Positions 42,170 through 53,122 of a stretch of DNA of 64,000 nt are shown here, piece by piece (the stretch's first letter is position 1; the number at the start of each line of letters is the position of its first letter). The stretch lies in assembly GCF_018069565.1 (NCBI RefSeq), contig NZ_JAGPNL010000004.1, positions 521,053 to 585,052 on the forward strand. Direction: 5' to 3'. The notes under the pieces are model-generated. The model was given only the letters and a program-made list of their open reading frames with translations, ran no database searches and was not told the DNA's origin. This stretch comes from Streptomyces tagetis. Its GTDB lineage: Bacteria; Actinomycetota; Actinomycetes; Streptomycetales; Streptomycetaceae. The translations under genes and the position numbers were made by a program.

Positions 42170-42883
42170 TCAGCGCTCCAGATGCCTCCGCACGCCCTTG
42201 TCGACCCGGCGCTGCACGCGGTCCAGGATGTCGGCGACGAGCCGGCCGCGCTTGGGCCGGGCCTCCACATTGCCCAGCACGGCCCAGCCGTCCACGTAGA
42301 CGACGGGGGCGTCGGCCTCGGGCGAGTCGAGGGTGTGCACCTCGAAGTTGCCCAGGACGCCGCCGCCGGTGCCGCGCAGCGACACGTTCTCCGGGACGCG
42401 GACCTCGACGTTGCCGAAGACCGAGACGGCCTTGATCATGACGTGCCGGTACTCGAAGATCGCCTCGCTCAGGTCGATCTCCACGTTGCCGAAGACGGCG
42501 TAGGCGTGGATGCGGCGGCTCGCCCGCCAGCGGCCCTTGCGGACGGCGCTGCTGAAGACCGCGACCATGTTCTCGTCGGGGGCGGCGGGGATGGTGCCCG
42601 GCGCGGGGCGGGGCGGGACGGGGGCCGCGGCGGCGGTGGGCCCGGCGTGCGCGGCGGGCAGGTCCCGCACGAACACGTCCAGCTCGCCGACGGTCTTGGC
42701 GGCGAGCACCCCCTCGACGCGCTCCGCGTGCTCCTCCGCGGTCAGCCTGCCCTCGGCGAGGGCCTCGCGCAGCATGTCGGCGACGCGGTCCCGGTCGGCG
42801 TCCGAGGCGCGCAGCTCGGAGCGGCTGGGCGTGAGGGGGCCGGGGGCGGCGTCCTGCGCTGGGGAGTGCTTGTGAAGGTCCAC
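42170..42883 (-). CDS. DUF1707 / LiaF-like domain protein
   Basis: A protein of 237 aa. The N-terminal DUF1707 domain (about 21-75, SELRASDADRDRVADMLREALAEGRLTAEEHAERV) precedes a Pro/Ala linker. A beta-helical C-terminal domain follows with repeats such as VFGNVEIDLSEA and VFGNVEVRVPENV, of the cell-wall-active antibiotic response (LiaF C-terminal) type. No membrane helix is seen. The GTG at 42883 is 6 bp after TACCCT, so it appears leaderless. Related proteins are linked to envelope stress; that role here is inferred. Confidence 0.85.
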   Translation of the reverse strand: MDLHKHSPAQDAAPGPLTPSRSELRASDADRDRVADMLREALAEGRLTAEEHAERVEGVLAAKTVGELDVFVRDLPAAHAGPTAAAAPVPPRPAPGTIPAAPDENMVAVFSSAVRKGRWRASRRIHAYAVFGNVEIDLSEAIFEYRHVMIKAVSVFGNVEVRVPENVSLRGTGGGVLGNFEVHTLDSPEADAPVVYVDGWAVLGNVEARPKRGRLVADILDRVQRRVDKGVRRHLER

Positions 42884-42889
42884 GGCAGC

Positions 42890-42915
42890 AGGGTACCGAA
42901 ACGCGATAGATCGCG
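42890..42915 (-). promoter_or_regulatory. Promoter and dyad of the DUF1707 gene
   Basis: -10 TACCCT is on the minus strand (42890-42895). A 6-2-6 perfect dyad CGCGAT-AG-ATCGCG (42902-42915) covers the spacer and edge of the -35 region, where a repressor could bind. The gap also serves the divergent fumarase gene. Confidence 0.5.
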
Positions 42916-43074
42916 ACCAGAGGCTGTGGACGACGTTGTCGTGAACTTACTGAGCCTTACCTCACCATCCGGGCCTCCCGGCGGAGGTTTTACGCTGGTG
43001 GGCGCTGCCGAGGGAGGCCAGCCGTCGTTGCTGAGGAATTCAGCCGCGCGTCCGTCGAGTGAGGAATGGGCGAG

Positions 43075-44742
<1,668 letters not shown>

Positions 44743-44751
44743 CGGCGGCGG

Positions 44752-44785
44752 ACGGCCCGGCGGGAGCCCCCTTCCGCCGGGCCGT
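44752..44785 (+). terminator. Hairpin after the class I fumarase gene
   Basis: Exact 12-bp arms (44752-44763 and 44774-44785), 10-base loop, 9 bp after the stop. Confidence 0.85.
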
Positions 44786-44918
44786 TCCCCTTTCCGTACG
44801 CCCCTTCGTCCTTCCCGTACGCCCCTCGCCCGGCGCGGCCGGCGCAACCCGGTCCCGGCCGCCCCCCGTTCGGCCCAGGGCGCGGAACATCCCGGAGCCC
44901 CGGCGCGCTGTACCCGGT

Positions 44919-46304
44919 ATGAGCGACTACCGCATCGAGCACGACTCCATGGGCGAGGTCCGGGTCCCCGCCGAGGCCAAGTGGCGCGCGCAGACCCAGC
45001 GCGCCGTCGAGAACTTCCCCGTCTCCGGACAGCGGATCGAACGGGCGCACATCGAGGCGCTGGCCCACGTCAAGGGGGCCGCGGCGACGGTGAACGCGCG
45101 GCTGGGGGTGCTCGACCCGGACATCGCGGAGGCGATCGCGTCGGCGGCCGGGGAGGTGGCCGAGGGCCGCTGGGACGAGCACTTCCCGGTCGACGTGTTC
45201 CAGACCGGCTCGGGCACCTCGTCCAACATGAACGCCAACGAGGTCATCGCCACCCTCGCCACCGAGCGGCTCGGCCGGGACGTCCACCCCAACGACCACG
45301 TCAACGCCTCCCAGTCGTCCAACGACGTCTTCCCGTCCTCCCTCCACATCGCCGCCACCGCCGCCGTCGTCCGGGACCTGATCCCGGCGCTGGACCACCT
45401 CGCCGCCGCCCTGGAGCGCAAGGCCGGGGAGTTCGCCGACGTGGTCAAGGCCGGGCGGACCCACCTCATGGACGCCACGCCGGTCACCCTGGGCCAGGAG
45501 TTCGGCGGGTACGCGGCCCAGGTGCGCTACGGCGTCGAGCGGCTCAACGCCTCGCTGCCGCGCCTGGCCGAGCTGCCGCTGGGCGGCACCGCGGTCGGCA
45601 CCGGCATCAACACCCCGCCCGGCTTCTCCGCCGCCGTCATCGAGGAGGTCGCCCGCGCGACCGGCCTGCCGCTCACCGAGGCGCGCGACCACTTCGAGGC
45701 GCAGGGCGCGCGGGACGGCGTCGTCGAGACCAGCGGGCAACTGCGGACCATCGCGGTCGGCCTGACGAAGATCGCCAACGATCTGCGGTGGATGGCCTCC
45801 GGGCCGCGCACCGGCCTCGCGGAGATCTCCCTGCCCGACCTCCAGCCGGGCTCGTCCATCATGCCGGGCAAGGTGAACCCGGTCGTCCCCGAGGCGGTGC
45901 TCATGGTCGCCGCCCAGGTGATCGGCAACGACGCGACCGTCGCCACCGCCGGCGCGGCAGGCAACTTCGAGCTGAACGTCATGCTGCCGGTCATCGCCAA
46001 GAACGTGCTGGAGTCGGTCCGGCTGCTCGCCAACGCCTCCCGGCTGCTGGCCGACCGCACCGTGGACGGCGTCGTCGCCCACCGCGAGCGCGCCCGCGAG
46101 TACGCCGAGTCCTCCCCCTCCGTCGTCACCCCGCTCAACCGGTACCTCGGCTACGAGGAGGCCGCCCGGATCGCCAAGAAGGCGATGGCCGAACGGAAGA
46201 CGATCCGCCAGGTCGTCCTGGAGAACGGGTACGTCGAACGCGGCGACCTCACGCGGGAGCAGGTGGACGAGGCCCTGGACGTGCTGCGCATGACCCACCC
46301 GTGA
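44919..46304 (+). CDS. fumC: Class II fumarate hydratase FumC
   Basis: Metal-independent, oxygen-stable fumarase of 461 aa from the aspartase/fumarase superfamily. Signature loop GSSIMPGKVNP (about 309-319), TGSGTSSNMNANEV (about 96-109), ASQSSNDVFP and GRTHLMDATP are all present; the SS-loop catalytic serine is in the signature. ATG 44919 starts MSDYRIEHDSMGEVRVP, the family start. No clear ribosome site. Together with the class I enzyme upstream it provides two unrelated fumarases in adjacent genes. Confidence 0.96.
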   Translation: MSDYRIEHDSMGEVRVPAEAKWRAQTQRAVENFPVSGQRIERAHIEALAHVKGAAATVNARLGVLDPDIAEAIASAAGEVAEGRWDEHFPVDVFQTGSGTSSNMNANEVIATLATERLGRDVHPNDHVNASQSSNDVFPSSLHIAATAAVVRDLIPALDHLAAALERKAGEFADVVKAGRTHLMDATPVTLGQEFGGYAAQVRYGVERLNASLPRLAELPLGGTAVGTGINTPPGFSAAVIEEVARATGLPLTEARDHFEAQGARDGVVETSGQLRTIAVGLTKIANDLRWMASGPRTGLAEISLPDLQPGSSIMPGKVNPVVPEAVLMVAAQVIGNDATVATAGAAGNFELNVMLPVIAKNVLESVRLLANASRLLADRTVDGVVAHRERAREYAESSPSVVTPLNRYLGYEEAARIAKKAMAERKTIRQVVLENGYVERGDLTREQVDEALDVLRMTHP

Positions 46305-46419
46305 CGGCGCGCGCGGGCGGCCCACGGGACCGGCGCACGCGGAGCGCGGCGCCGGCCCGAGCGCACGCGAGCGACCCCCTGGCGGTGCCGGTACCCCGTC
46401 ACCGCGTGCCCGGTGCACC

Positions 46420-46425
46420 TAATAT
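46420..46425 (+). promoter_or_regulatory. -10 box TAATAT of leaderless DUF402 gene
   Basis: TAATAT lies 6 bases before the ATG at 46432; the -35 region is not clear. Confidence 0.55.
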
Positions 46426-46431
46426 CTGTCC

Positions 46432-47154
46432 ATGGCAGACGGCGAGACGGTGAGCACGGCGGCGCAGGCGGGCGGTACGACGTCACCCTCGGCGGGGGCG
46501 CCCCCCGCGGCCTTCTGGGCGCCCGGGAGCCAGGTCCTGTGGCGCTACCGGGAGAACGGCGGGCGGCAGATCCACATCGCCCGCCCCGTCACCGTCGTCC
46601 GGGACGACGCCGACCTGCTCGCCGTGTGGCTGGCGCCCGGCACCGTATGCGTCAAGCCGGTGCTGGCCGACGGCACGCCGGTCCACCTGGAGCCGCTGGC
46701 CTCGCGCTACACCAAGCCCCGGACCGTGCGCCGCGACCGCTGGTTCGGCACCGGCGTGCTGAAGCTCGCCCGGCCCGGCGAGCCCTGGTCGGTGTGGCTG
46801 TTCTGGGAGCCGGGCTGGCGGTTCAAGAACTGGTACGTGAACCTGGAGGAGCCGCTGGCCCGCTGGTCGGGCGGGGTCGACTCCGAGGATCACTTCCTGG
46901 ACATCTCCGTCCACCCGGACCGGGGCTGGCACTGGCGGGACGAGGACGAGTTCGCCCAGGCCCAGCGGGACCGGCTGATGGACGCGGCGCAGGCCGGGCG
47001 GGTGCGGGCGGCGGGCCGGGACGCGGTCGAGGTGATCCGCGCCTGGGGGCATCCGTTCTCGGACGGCTGGGAACACTGGCGACCCGATCCGTCCTGGGCG
47101 GTACCGTCGCTCCCCGGGGACTGGGACCGCGTCCCCGTCCGGGCGGCCTCATGA
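46432..47154 (+). CDS. DUF402 protein
   Basis: A protein of 240 aa. An Ala/Gly/Ser-rich leader of ~28 residues precedes the DUF402 domain: WRYRENGGRQIHIARPVTVV, KPRTVRRDRWFGTGVLKL, then WRFKNWYVNLEEPLARWSGGVDSEDHFLDI (about 125-155), with Asp/Glu residues typical of the metal-binding site. Characterised members hydrolyse nucleoside di- or triphosphates (FomD-like). Leaderless start. The C-terminal ~50 residues contain WRDEDEF and an Arg-rich helix usual for the streptomycete group. Confidence 0.85.
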   Translation: MADGETVSTAAQAGGTTSPSAGAPPAAFWAPGSQVLWRYRENGGRQIHIARPVTVVRDDADLLAVWLAPGTVCVKPVLADGTPVHLEPLASRYTKPRTVRRDRWFGTGVLKLARPGEPWSVWLFWEPGWRFKNWYVNLEEPLARWSGGVDSEDHFLDISVHPDRGWHWRDEDEFAQAQRDRLMDAAQAGRVRAAGRDAVEVIRAWGHPFSDGWEHWRPDPSWAVPSLPGDWDRVPVRAAS

Positions 47155-47272
47155 GACTCTTGATGAGCCCCCGGGCAGGAAACGTAGGATCGTCCTCCGC
47201 AAGGTCCGCGGAAGCGGCAACCGGCGGAGCGTGCGCTGTGCTTGACCGATCGTCACCGAGGGGCGGCAGGAC

Positions 47273-47455
47273 GTGAGCGAGAGGTACGAGGGCATCACGG
47301 GACGGGGCCGCGGCCGGCCCGCCGGTGGCAGGGGAACCGCCTCCCAGCAGGCGGGAATTCCGTTCCCGGGGCACGTGTACCGGGTATCGGCGTTTCCGCG
47401 GGACGTACTGCACGCTCCGCGCGCAGTCCCGGACGGATGGATTCGACACGCGTGA
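47273..47455 (+). CDS. Possible 60-aa leader ORF
   Basis: A short frame of 60 codons from GTG 47273 (VSERYEGITGRGRGRP ...). Its stop overlaps a GTG at 47452 (GTGA), which lies in the frame of the phosphatase gene. That arrangement is what a translationally coupled leader peptide would show. Codon use is less GC-biased than in the neighbours and no family is seen, so this may be chance. Weak support. Confidence 0.25.
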   Translation: MSERYEGITGRGRGRPAGGRGTASQQAGIPFPGHVYRVSAFPRDVLHAPRAVPDGWIRHA

Positions 47456-49509
47456 CGGAGCACCCGACCTCCTTCGACCAGCCCCCGGCGGGCACCGACC
47501 CAGCGGACCCACGCGGGGCGTTCCCGCGTCCCCCGGTGGCGCCGAGGGCCCCCGAGAGCGCCGCGTTACCGGCGCAGGGCCGACCCGGCGAGGCCCAGGG
47601 CGCCGCCCCCGCCGGGGAGTTCGAGCACGCCCAGCCCGGCGCCGAGCACTCCGGCGATCCGGACACGCACCGGCCCCGGCCGGCGGCGCCCGAGACGGTG
47701 CCGCCCCAGCCGGGCGCCCTCGGCGACGGTGAGCGGCGCACCATGCCCGCGGAGCCGGACCGGCGCACGGGCCGGCCGCTCGGCCCGGGGCGTCCGACGC
47801 CGATGCGGCGCGACGGGGACCGGCTGCGGTTCGTGGGCGCCGCCACCCGGCGGATCGCGCGGGGCATGGACCTCGACGAGATCGTCATGGGGCTGTGCCG
47901 GGCGACCGTGCCCACCTTCGCCGACGCGATCCTCGTCTACCTGCGCGAACCGCTGCCGGTCGGCGACGAGCGGCCCACCGGCCCCCTGGTGCTGCGGCTG
48001 CGGCGCACCGACCGGATTCCGGCCGAACGGGACACCGAGGGCGGTTTCATGCCCGCGGTGCAGCCCGAGCCCTCCGAGCTGGAGACGGTCGGCGCCGAGC
48101 GGTGCGAGGTGCGGCCGGGCAGCGCGCTCGCGGAGGTGCTGCGCGGGGTGCGGCCGGTCTTCACGGACACCCCCTCGGCCCGCGCGGCGCTGCCGGAACT
48201 GCTGGGCGACGGCAGCGAGTTCGCCGTGCCCGGCGGCCGGGGCGCGATCCTCGCGCCGCTGCGCGGCCGGCGCCGGGTGATCGGCGCGGCGCTGTTCCTG
48301 CGCGGTCCGGAACGCACCCCGTTCGAGGCGGACGACCTGCTGGTGGCGGCGCAGCTCGCCACGCACAGCGCGCTCGGCATCGACAAGGCAGTGCTGTACG
48401 GGCGGGAGGCGTACATCGCCGACGAACTCCAGCGCACGATGCTCCCGGAGAACCTGCCGCGCTGCACCGGCGTCCGGCTGGCCTCGCGCTACCTTCCGGC
48501 CGCCGAGACGGCGCGGGTCGGCGGCGACTGGTACGACGCGATCCCGCTGCCGGGCAGCCGGGTGGCGCTGGTGGTCGGGGACGTGATGGGCCACTCCATG
48601 ACGTCGGCGGCGATCATGGGCCAGTTGCGGACCACGGCGCAGACCCTGGCCGGGCTGGACCTGCCGCCGCAGGAGGTGCTGCACCATCTGGACGAGCAGG
48701 CCCAGCGGCTCGGCCCGGACCGGATGGCGACCTGCCTGTACGCCGTGTACGACCCGGTCTCGCACCGGATCACGGTGGCCAACGCCGGGCATCCGCCGCC
48801 GGTCCTGCTGCACCTGGGAGGCCGGGCGGAGGTGCTGCGGGTGCCGGCGGGCGCCCCGATCGGCGTGGGCGGGGTGGACTTCGAGGCGGTGGACCTGGAC
48901 GCCCCGGCCGGCGCGACCCTGCTCTTCTACACCGACGGGCTGGTGGAGTCGCGGCTGCGGGACGTGTGGACCGGCATCGAGCAACTGCGGGAACGGCTCG
49001 CCGCGACCGCGCAGCTCACCGGGCCGGACCATCCGCCGCCGCTGGAGGCCCTGTGCGACGAGGTGCTGGACATGCTCGGGCCGGGCGACCGGGACGACGA
49101 CATCGCGCTGCTCGCGGCCCGCTTCGACGGGATCGCGCCGAGCGACGTGGCGTACTGGTACCTGGAGCCGGAGGACGCGGCGCCCGGCCGGGCCCGCCGC
49201 CTCGCCCGCGGGGCGCTCGCGCGCTGGGGTCTGGAGGAGCTGACGGACTCGGTGGAGCTGCTGGTCAGCGAGGTCGTGACCAACGCGGTGCGGTACGCGA
49301 CGCGGCCGGTGACGCTGCGGCTGCTGCGCACGGACGTGCTGCGCTGTGAGGTCGGGGACGACGTGCCCCAGTTGCCGCGGCTGCGGCAGGCGCGGGCCAC
49401 GGACGAGGGCGGGCGCGGGCTCTATCTGGTCAACCGGCTGGCCCGGCGGTGGGGCGCGACCCGGCTGAGCACCGGCAAGGTGGTGTGGTTCGAACTGAAC
49501 CACGGCTGA
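47437..49509 (+). CDS. GAF-SpoIIE phosphatase with HATPase
   Basis: Third large SpoIIE-type protein, 690 aa from ATG 47437 (GTG 47452 is an alternative, coupled to a possible leader ORF). A disordered Pro/Ala/Arg-rich N-terminus of about 125 residues is followed by GAF about 130-320, PP2C about 335-560 (GGDWYDAI, GDVMGHS, YTDGLVESR, DRDDDIALL), and HATPase about 570-690 (EVVTNAVRYA, DEGGRGLYLV). It has no PAS domain or membrane helix, unlike the other two. GDVMGHS has Ser in place of the usual Gly. Target unknown. A 22-bp hairpin terminates it. Confidence 0.88.
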   Translation: MDSTRVTEHPTSFDQPPAGTDPADPRGAFPRPPVAPRAPESAALPAQGRPGEAQGAAPAGEFEHAQPGAEHSGDPDTHRPRPAAPETVPPQPGALGDGERRTMPAEPDRRTGRPLGPGRPTPMRRDGDRLRFVGAATRRIARGMDLDEIVMGLCRATVPTFADAILVYLREPLPVGDERPTGPLVLRLRRTDRIPAERDTEGGFMPAVQPEPSELETVGAERCEVRPGSALAEVLRGVRPVFTDTPSARAALPELLGDGSEFAVPGGRGAILAPLRGRRRVIGAALFLRGPERTPFEADDLLVAAQLATHSALGIDKAVLYGREAYIADELQRTMLPENLPRCTGVRLASRYLPAAETARVGGDWYDAIPLPGSRVALVVGDVMGHSMTSAAIMGQLRTTAQTLAGLDLPPQEVLHHLDEQAQRLGPDRMATCLYAVYDPVSHRITVANAGHPPPVLLHLGGRAEVLRVPAGAPIGVGGVDFEAVDLDAPAGATLLFYTDGLVESRLRDVWTGIEQLRERLAATAQLTGPDHPPPLEALCDEVLDMLGPGDRDDDIALLAARFDGIAPSDVAYWYLEPEDAAPGRARRLARGALARWGLEELTDSVELLVSEVVTNAVRYATRPVTLRLLRTDVLRCEVGDDVPQLPRLRQARATDEGGRGLYLVNRLARRWGATRLSTGKVVWFELNHG

Positions 49510-49539
49510 GCCACTGCCCAGCCACGGCCCGGCCCGTGG

Positions 49540-49587
49540 ACGGTGAGGGGGCGTCCGGTGGACCACCACCGGACGCCCCCTCACCGT
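49540..49587. terminator. Perfect 22-bp bidirectional hairpin
   Basis: Arms at 49540-49561 and 49566-49587 are fully complementary with a 4-base loop, between the convergent SpoIIE-type and penicillin-binding-protein genes. Confidence 0.9.
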
Positions 49588-49603
49588 CGTCGGGGCCGCT
49601 CGG

Positions 49604-51904
49604 CTACTGGGCGGCGCGGTCCTGCTCGGCCCCGGGGAGCGCCGGGTCGTCCGGGGAGGCGCCGTCGGAGGGCGGTTCGCCGGTGGGCGTGCCCGTGGGC
49701 GACGTCGGCGTGGACGGCTGGGTGGGCAGGGAGCCGCTCTCCTCGTCGGACGGCGGCTGCGCCGACGTCTCCTCGGCGGGGGGCGTCGCCTCCTCCGTCT
49801 CCTCCTGCGAGGGGGACTCGGAGGGCGAGGTGGAGGGCGAGGGCGAGGTGCTCGGCTGGACCGCCGCGCCCTGCTTGGTCTCCAGGTCGAACCGGCTGAC
49901 CTTGTCCATCACGCCGAAGGTGTACGCGGCCCAGATCTGCGCCGGGAAGCCGCCGCCGTTGACGCGCGGCTGGCCGCCCGCCTTGTACATGGGGACCTGG
50001 GCGAAGGTCTTGGCGTCCTCGCCGAAGAGGCCGACGGAGGTGACCAGGTCGGGGGTGAAGCCGGTGAACCAGGCCGACTTGTTGTTGTCGGAGGTGCCGG
50101 TCTTGCCGGCGACCTGCTGGCCGCGCCGCAGCGGGTTGTCGCGCACCGACCGCTTGGCGGTGCCGTCGTCGACCACGCCGGTCAGGACGGAGGTCACCGT
50201 GTCGGCGGCCTCGCGGCTGATGACGCGGTCCCCTACGGGGTCGGGGAACTGGACGCTGCGGGAGGCGTGCTCGACGGACTTGACGACGGCCGGGGTGACC
50301 TTGCGGCCGTGGTTGTCGAGGGTCGCGTAGACGCCGGCCATCTCCAGCGGGCTCGCGCCCATGCTGCCGAGGGTCTGCGCGGGCACGGCCTCCATGCCCT
50401 CGGTCTCCATGCCGAGCTTGCCGGCGACCTCGACCACCTCGCCCATGCCGACGTCGACGCCCATCTGCGCGAAGACGGAGTTGACGGACTTGTTCATCGC
50501 CTCCTGGACGGTGATGTCGCCGTAGTCGACGTCGTCCTCGTTCTCCGGGGCGAAGCCGACCTCGCGGCCGTTCTCCACCACGGGGCGTTTGCTGGTGCCG
50601 TCGTAGAGGGTGTTGGCGGTGATGGGCACGTCGTCCTGGGTCTCGGCGTCCTCGTCGACGGCGGCGGCCAGGATGACCGGCTTGAAGGTGGAGGCGGGCT
50701 GGTAGTCGGAGCGGGTGGCGTTGTTGCGGAAGTGCTTGACGTAGTCCACGCCGCCGTACATCGCCACGACCGCGCCCGTCTTGGGATCGACGGAGACGGC
50801 GCCGGCCTGCACGTTCGCGTCGACCTCGCGCTGCTCGGGGTCGAGCCTCGCGGTGAGCTGCTCCTTGACGGCCTTCTCCAGCGCGGTCTGCTTCTTCTTG
50901 TCGATGTTGAGCTTGATGGTCCAGCCGCCGGCCTCGACCATCGCCTCGGCCTGCTTGGTGTCCTCGGCGGTGCCCTGGGCGACGAGTTGGCGGGTCAGCG
51001 CGGCGTTGGCGGCCTCGACGAGGTAGCCGGTCTGGCCCTCCATGCCGGGGGCGGCCTTCGGCTCCTTGGGCACGGGGAAGGTCATCGACTGCCGGGCGGA
51101 GGCGTCGAGCCACTTCTGCCCGACCATGTTGTCCAGGACGTAGTTCCAGCGTTCCTGGACGAGCCTCTTGCCGGTGTCGGTGGCGTTCGCCCAGTCGTAC
51201 TGGCTGGGTGCCTGGAGCAGCGCGGCGAGGTAGGCGCCCTGCTCGACCGTCAGGTCCTTGGCGTCGACGCGGTAGTACGCCTGCGCGGCGGCCTGGATGC
51301 CGTAGGCGCCGCGGCCGTAGTAGCTGGTGTTGATGTACCCGGCGAGGATGTAGTCCTTGGACTTCTCGCGGTCCAGCTTGAGCGAGATGACCAGTTCCTT
51401 CAGCTTGCGCGAGACGGTCTGGTCCTGCGTCAGGTAGTAGTTCTTGACGTACTGCTGGGTGATGGTCGAGCCGCCCTGCGCGCCCTTGCCGGAGAAGGTG
51501 TTGAGAAGTCCGCGGGCGGTGCCCCTCAGGTCGACGCCGGCGTCCTGGTAGAAGCTCTTGTTCTCGGCGGCGACGAAGGTGTGCTGGACGTCCTTGGGGA
51601 CCCTGGCCAGGTCGACGATCTCCCGGTTGTAGCCCTTGCGGGCCATGATCGAACCGTCGCTGTACTGGTAGGTGTTGCCCTGGCGCTGGGCGTCGGCGTT
51701 CCCCTCGGGGATCGAGATGACCATGTAGAGGACAATGAAGGCGCCCATGCCGAGCAGGCAGACGCCGAGGAAGCCCCCCACCATCTTCTTCCAGGTGAAC
51801 AGCCGCCGTATCCGGCCCCGTCCGCCCGCAGGCGACGAGCGGTGCCCGGTCGCCGCGCGGCGGCCACCGCGCTGCCGCGCTCTTCTCTCTTCCGCTCGTC
51901 CCAT
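49604..51904 (-). CDS. Class A penicillin-binding protein
   Basis: Bifunctional peptidoglycan synthase of 766 aa. A basic cytoplasmic N-terminus and one membrane anchor (about 41-63) precede the GT51 glycosyltransferase domain (about 100-270; catalytic Glu114 in VAAENKSFY, GGSTITQQ at 144-151) and the transpeptidase (about 365-660; STFK with Ser405, SVN at 473-475, KTGT at 601-604). A Ser/Thr/Pro/Glu tail of about 85 residues is wall-exposed. ATG 51904 has GGAG 11-12 bp upstream; GTG 51940 would add 12 residues. It elongates and crosslinks glycan strands. Confidence 0.94.
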   Translation of the reverse strand: MGRAEERRARQRGGRRAATGHRSSPAGGRGRIRRLFTWKKMVGGFLGVCLLGMGAFIVLYMVISIPEGNADAQRQGNTYQYSDGSIMARKGYNREIVDLARVPKDVQHTFVAAENKSFYQDAGVDLRGTARGLLNTFSGKGAQGGSTITQQYVKNYYLTQDQTVSRKLKELVISLKLDREKSKDYILAGYINTSYYGRGAYGIQAAAQAYYRVDAKDLTVEQGAYLAALLQAPSQYDWANATDTGKRLVQERWNYVLDNMVGQKWLDASARQSMTFPVPKEPKAAPGMEGQTGYLVEAANAALTRQLVAQGTAEDTKQAEAMVEAGGWTIKLNIDKKKQTALEKAVKEQLTARLDPEQREVDANVQAGAVSVDPKTGAVVAMYGGVDYVKHFRNNATRSDYQPASTFKPVILAAAVDEDAETQDDVPITANTLYDGTSKRPVVENGREVGFAPENEDDVDYGDITVQEAMNKSVNSVFAQMGVDVGMGEVVEVAGKLGMETEGMEAVPAQTLGSMGASPLEMAGVYATLDNHGRKVTPAVVKSVEHASRSVQFPDPVGDRVISREAADTVTSVLTGVVDDGTAKRSVRDNPLRRGQQVAGKTGTSDNNKSAWFTGFTPDLVTSVGLFGEDAKTFAQVPMYKAGGQPRVNGGGFPAQIWAAYTFGVMDKVSRFDLETKQGAAVQPSTSPSPSTSPSESPSQEETEEATPPAEETSAQPPSDEESGSLPTQPSTPTSPTGTPTGEPPSDGASPDDPALPGAEQDRAAQ

Positions 51905-52096
51905 GGTCCGATCCGCTCCGCTTCGGTCATGTGTGCTCACGCGTCACACAGGTTCGGCGCTCAGGTCAGCTCAGCAAGCTAACACCGAGGGGTGCGACAA
52001 AGCCCTGCCGATCCCCCCTTGTACGGACGTGAGAATCAGCACCCCTTTCCCTGGAACCGACGTACGAGGGGCGCGCAGGGTTGCCGTCATGCGTTA

Positions 52097-52110
52097 AAGT
52101 GATATCACTT
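52097..52110. promoter_or_regulatory. Perfect 14-bp palindrome upstream of SPFH operon
   Basis: AAGTGATATCACTT is fully self-complementary and lies 74 bp before the SPFH start, in the divergent gap shared with the penicillin-binding protein. It is the only AT-rich palindrome of its size seen in this part. A ribbon-helix-helix protein encoded in the same operon is an obvious candidate ligand. Confidence 0.6.
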
Positions 52111-52183
52111 AGCTGACACCAGGCTAGGCAGTCACCGACGTGCGCCCTGCCGCCGGCACGCCGCACGAGAACGGGGGAACCCC

Positions 52184-53122
52184 ATGTCCACACCCGAGAT
52201 CCCGCAGGCCACCGCGGACGTACCCGAGATGCCGGCCCCGCGGGTGCGGGAGACGCAGGCGCAGAGCATCGGCGGCGGACTCGCCCTGCTGCTCGGACTG
52301 GTCGGACTGCTGGTCGGCGCCGGCCTGATCGCGGCCACCGCGGCGGTCGACGCCACCGGCGCCAAGGCCGCGCTGATCGTGCTGGGCATCCTGATCGCGC
52401 TGGCCGCCTTCCTCGCCATGTGCGGGCTGAACATGGTGGCTCCGGGCGAGGCCCGGGTGGTCCAGCTCTTCGGCCGGTACCGGGGCACGATCCGCCAGGA
52501 CGGCCTGCGCTGGGTCAACCCCTTCACCCAGCGCACCAAGATCTCGACCCGGGTGCGCAACCACGAGACGGCCGTCCTCAAGGTGAACGACGCCTACGGC
52601 AACCCGATCGAGCTGGCCGCCGTGGTGGTCTGGCGGGTCGAGGACACGGCGCAGGCCACCTTCGAGGTCGACGACTACATCGAGTTCGTCTCCACCCAGA
52701 CCGAGGCGGCCGTGCGGCACATCGCCATCGAGTACCCCTACGACGCGCACGAGGAGGACGGCCTCTCGCTGCGCGGCAACGCCGAGGAGATCACCGAGAA
52801 GCTCGCGGTCGAGCTGCACGCGCGCGTGGAGGCGGCCGGGGTGCAGATCATCGAGTCCCGCTTCACGCACCTCGCCTACGCCCCGGAGATCGCCTCGGCG
52901 ATGCTCCAGCGCCAGCAGGCCGGCGCGGTGGTGGCGGCGCGGCGGCAGATCGTCGACGGGGCGGTCGGCATGGTCGAGGCGGCGCTCACCCGGATCGCCG
53001 AGGAGGGCATCGTGGAGCTGGACTCCGAGCGCAAGGCGGCGATGGTCTCCAACCTGCTGGTCGTGCTGTGCGGTGACCGCTCCGCCCAGCCCGTCCTGAA
53101 CACCGGGACGCTCTACCAGTGA
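52184..53122 (+). CDS. SPFH/Band 7 domain membrane protein
   Basis: A protein of 312 aa of the stomatin/prohibitin/flotillin/HflK superfamily. Two close membrane helices (about 28-56 and 62-82) anchor it. The SPFH domain follows (about 85-250; MVAPGEARVVQLFGRYRGTIRQDGLRWVNPF, then VEDTAQATFEVDDYIEFVSTQTEAAVRH), then a helical C-terminus (QQAGAVVAARRQIVDGAVGMVE). Such proteins form membrane microdomain scaffolds. The ATG overlaps nothing upstream; the next gene starts in its stop codon (GTGA). Divergent from the penicillin-binding protein. Confidence 0.92.
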   Translation: MSTPEIPQATADVPEMPAPRVRETQAQSIGGGLALLLGLVGLLVGAGLIAATAAVDATGAKAALIVLGILIALAAFLAMCGLNMVAPGEARVVQLFGRYRGTIRQDGLRWVNPFTQRTKISTRVRNHETAVLKVNDAYGNPIELAAVVVWRVEDTAQATFEVDDYIEFVSTQTEAAVRHIAIEYPYDAHEEDGLSLRGNAEEITEKLAVELHARVEAAGVQIIESRFTHLAYAPEIASAMLQRQQAGAVVAARRQIVDGAVGMVEAALTRIAEEGIVELDSERKAAMVSNLLVVLCGDRSAQPVLNTGTLYQ

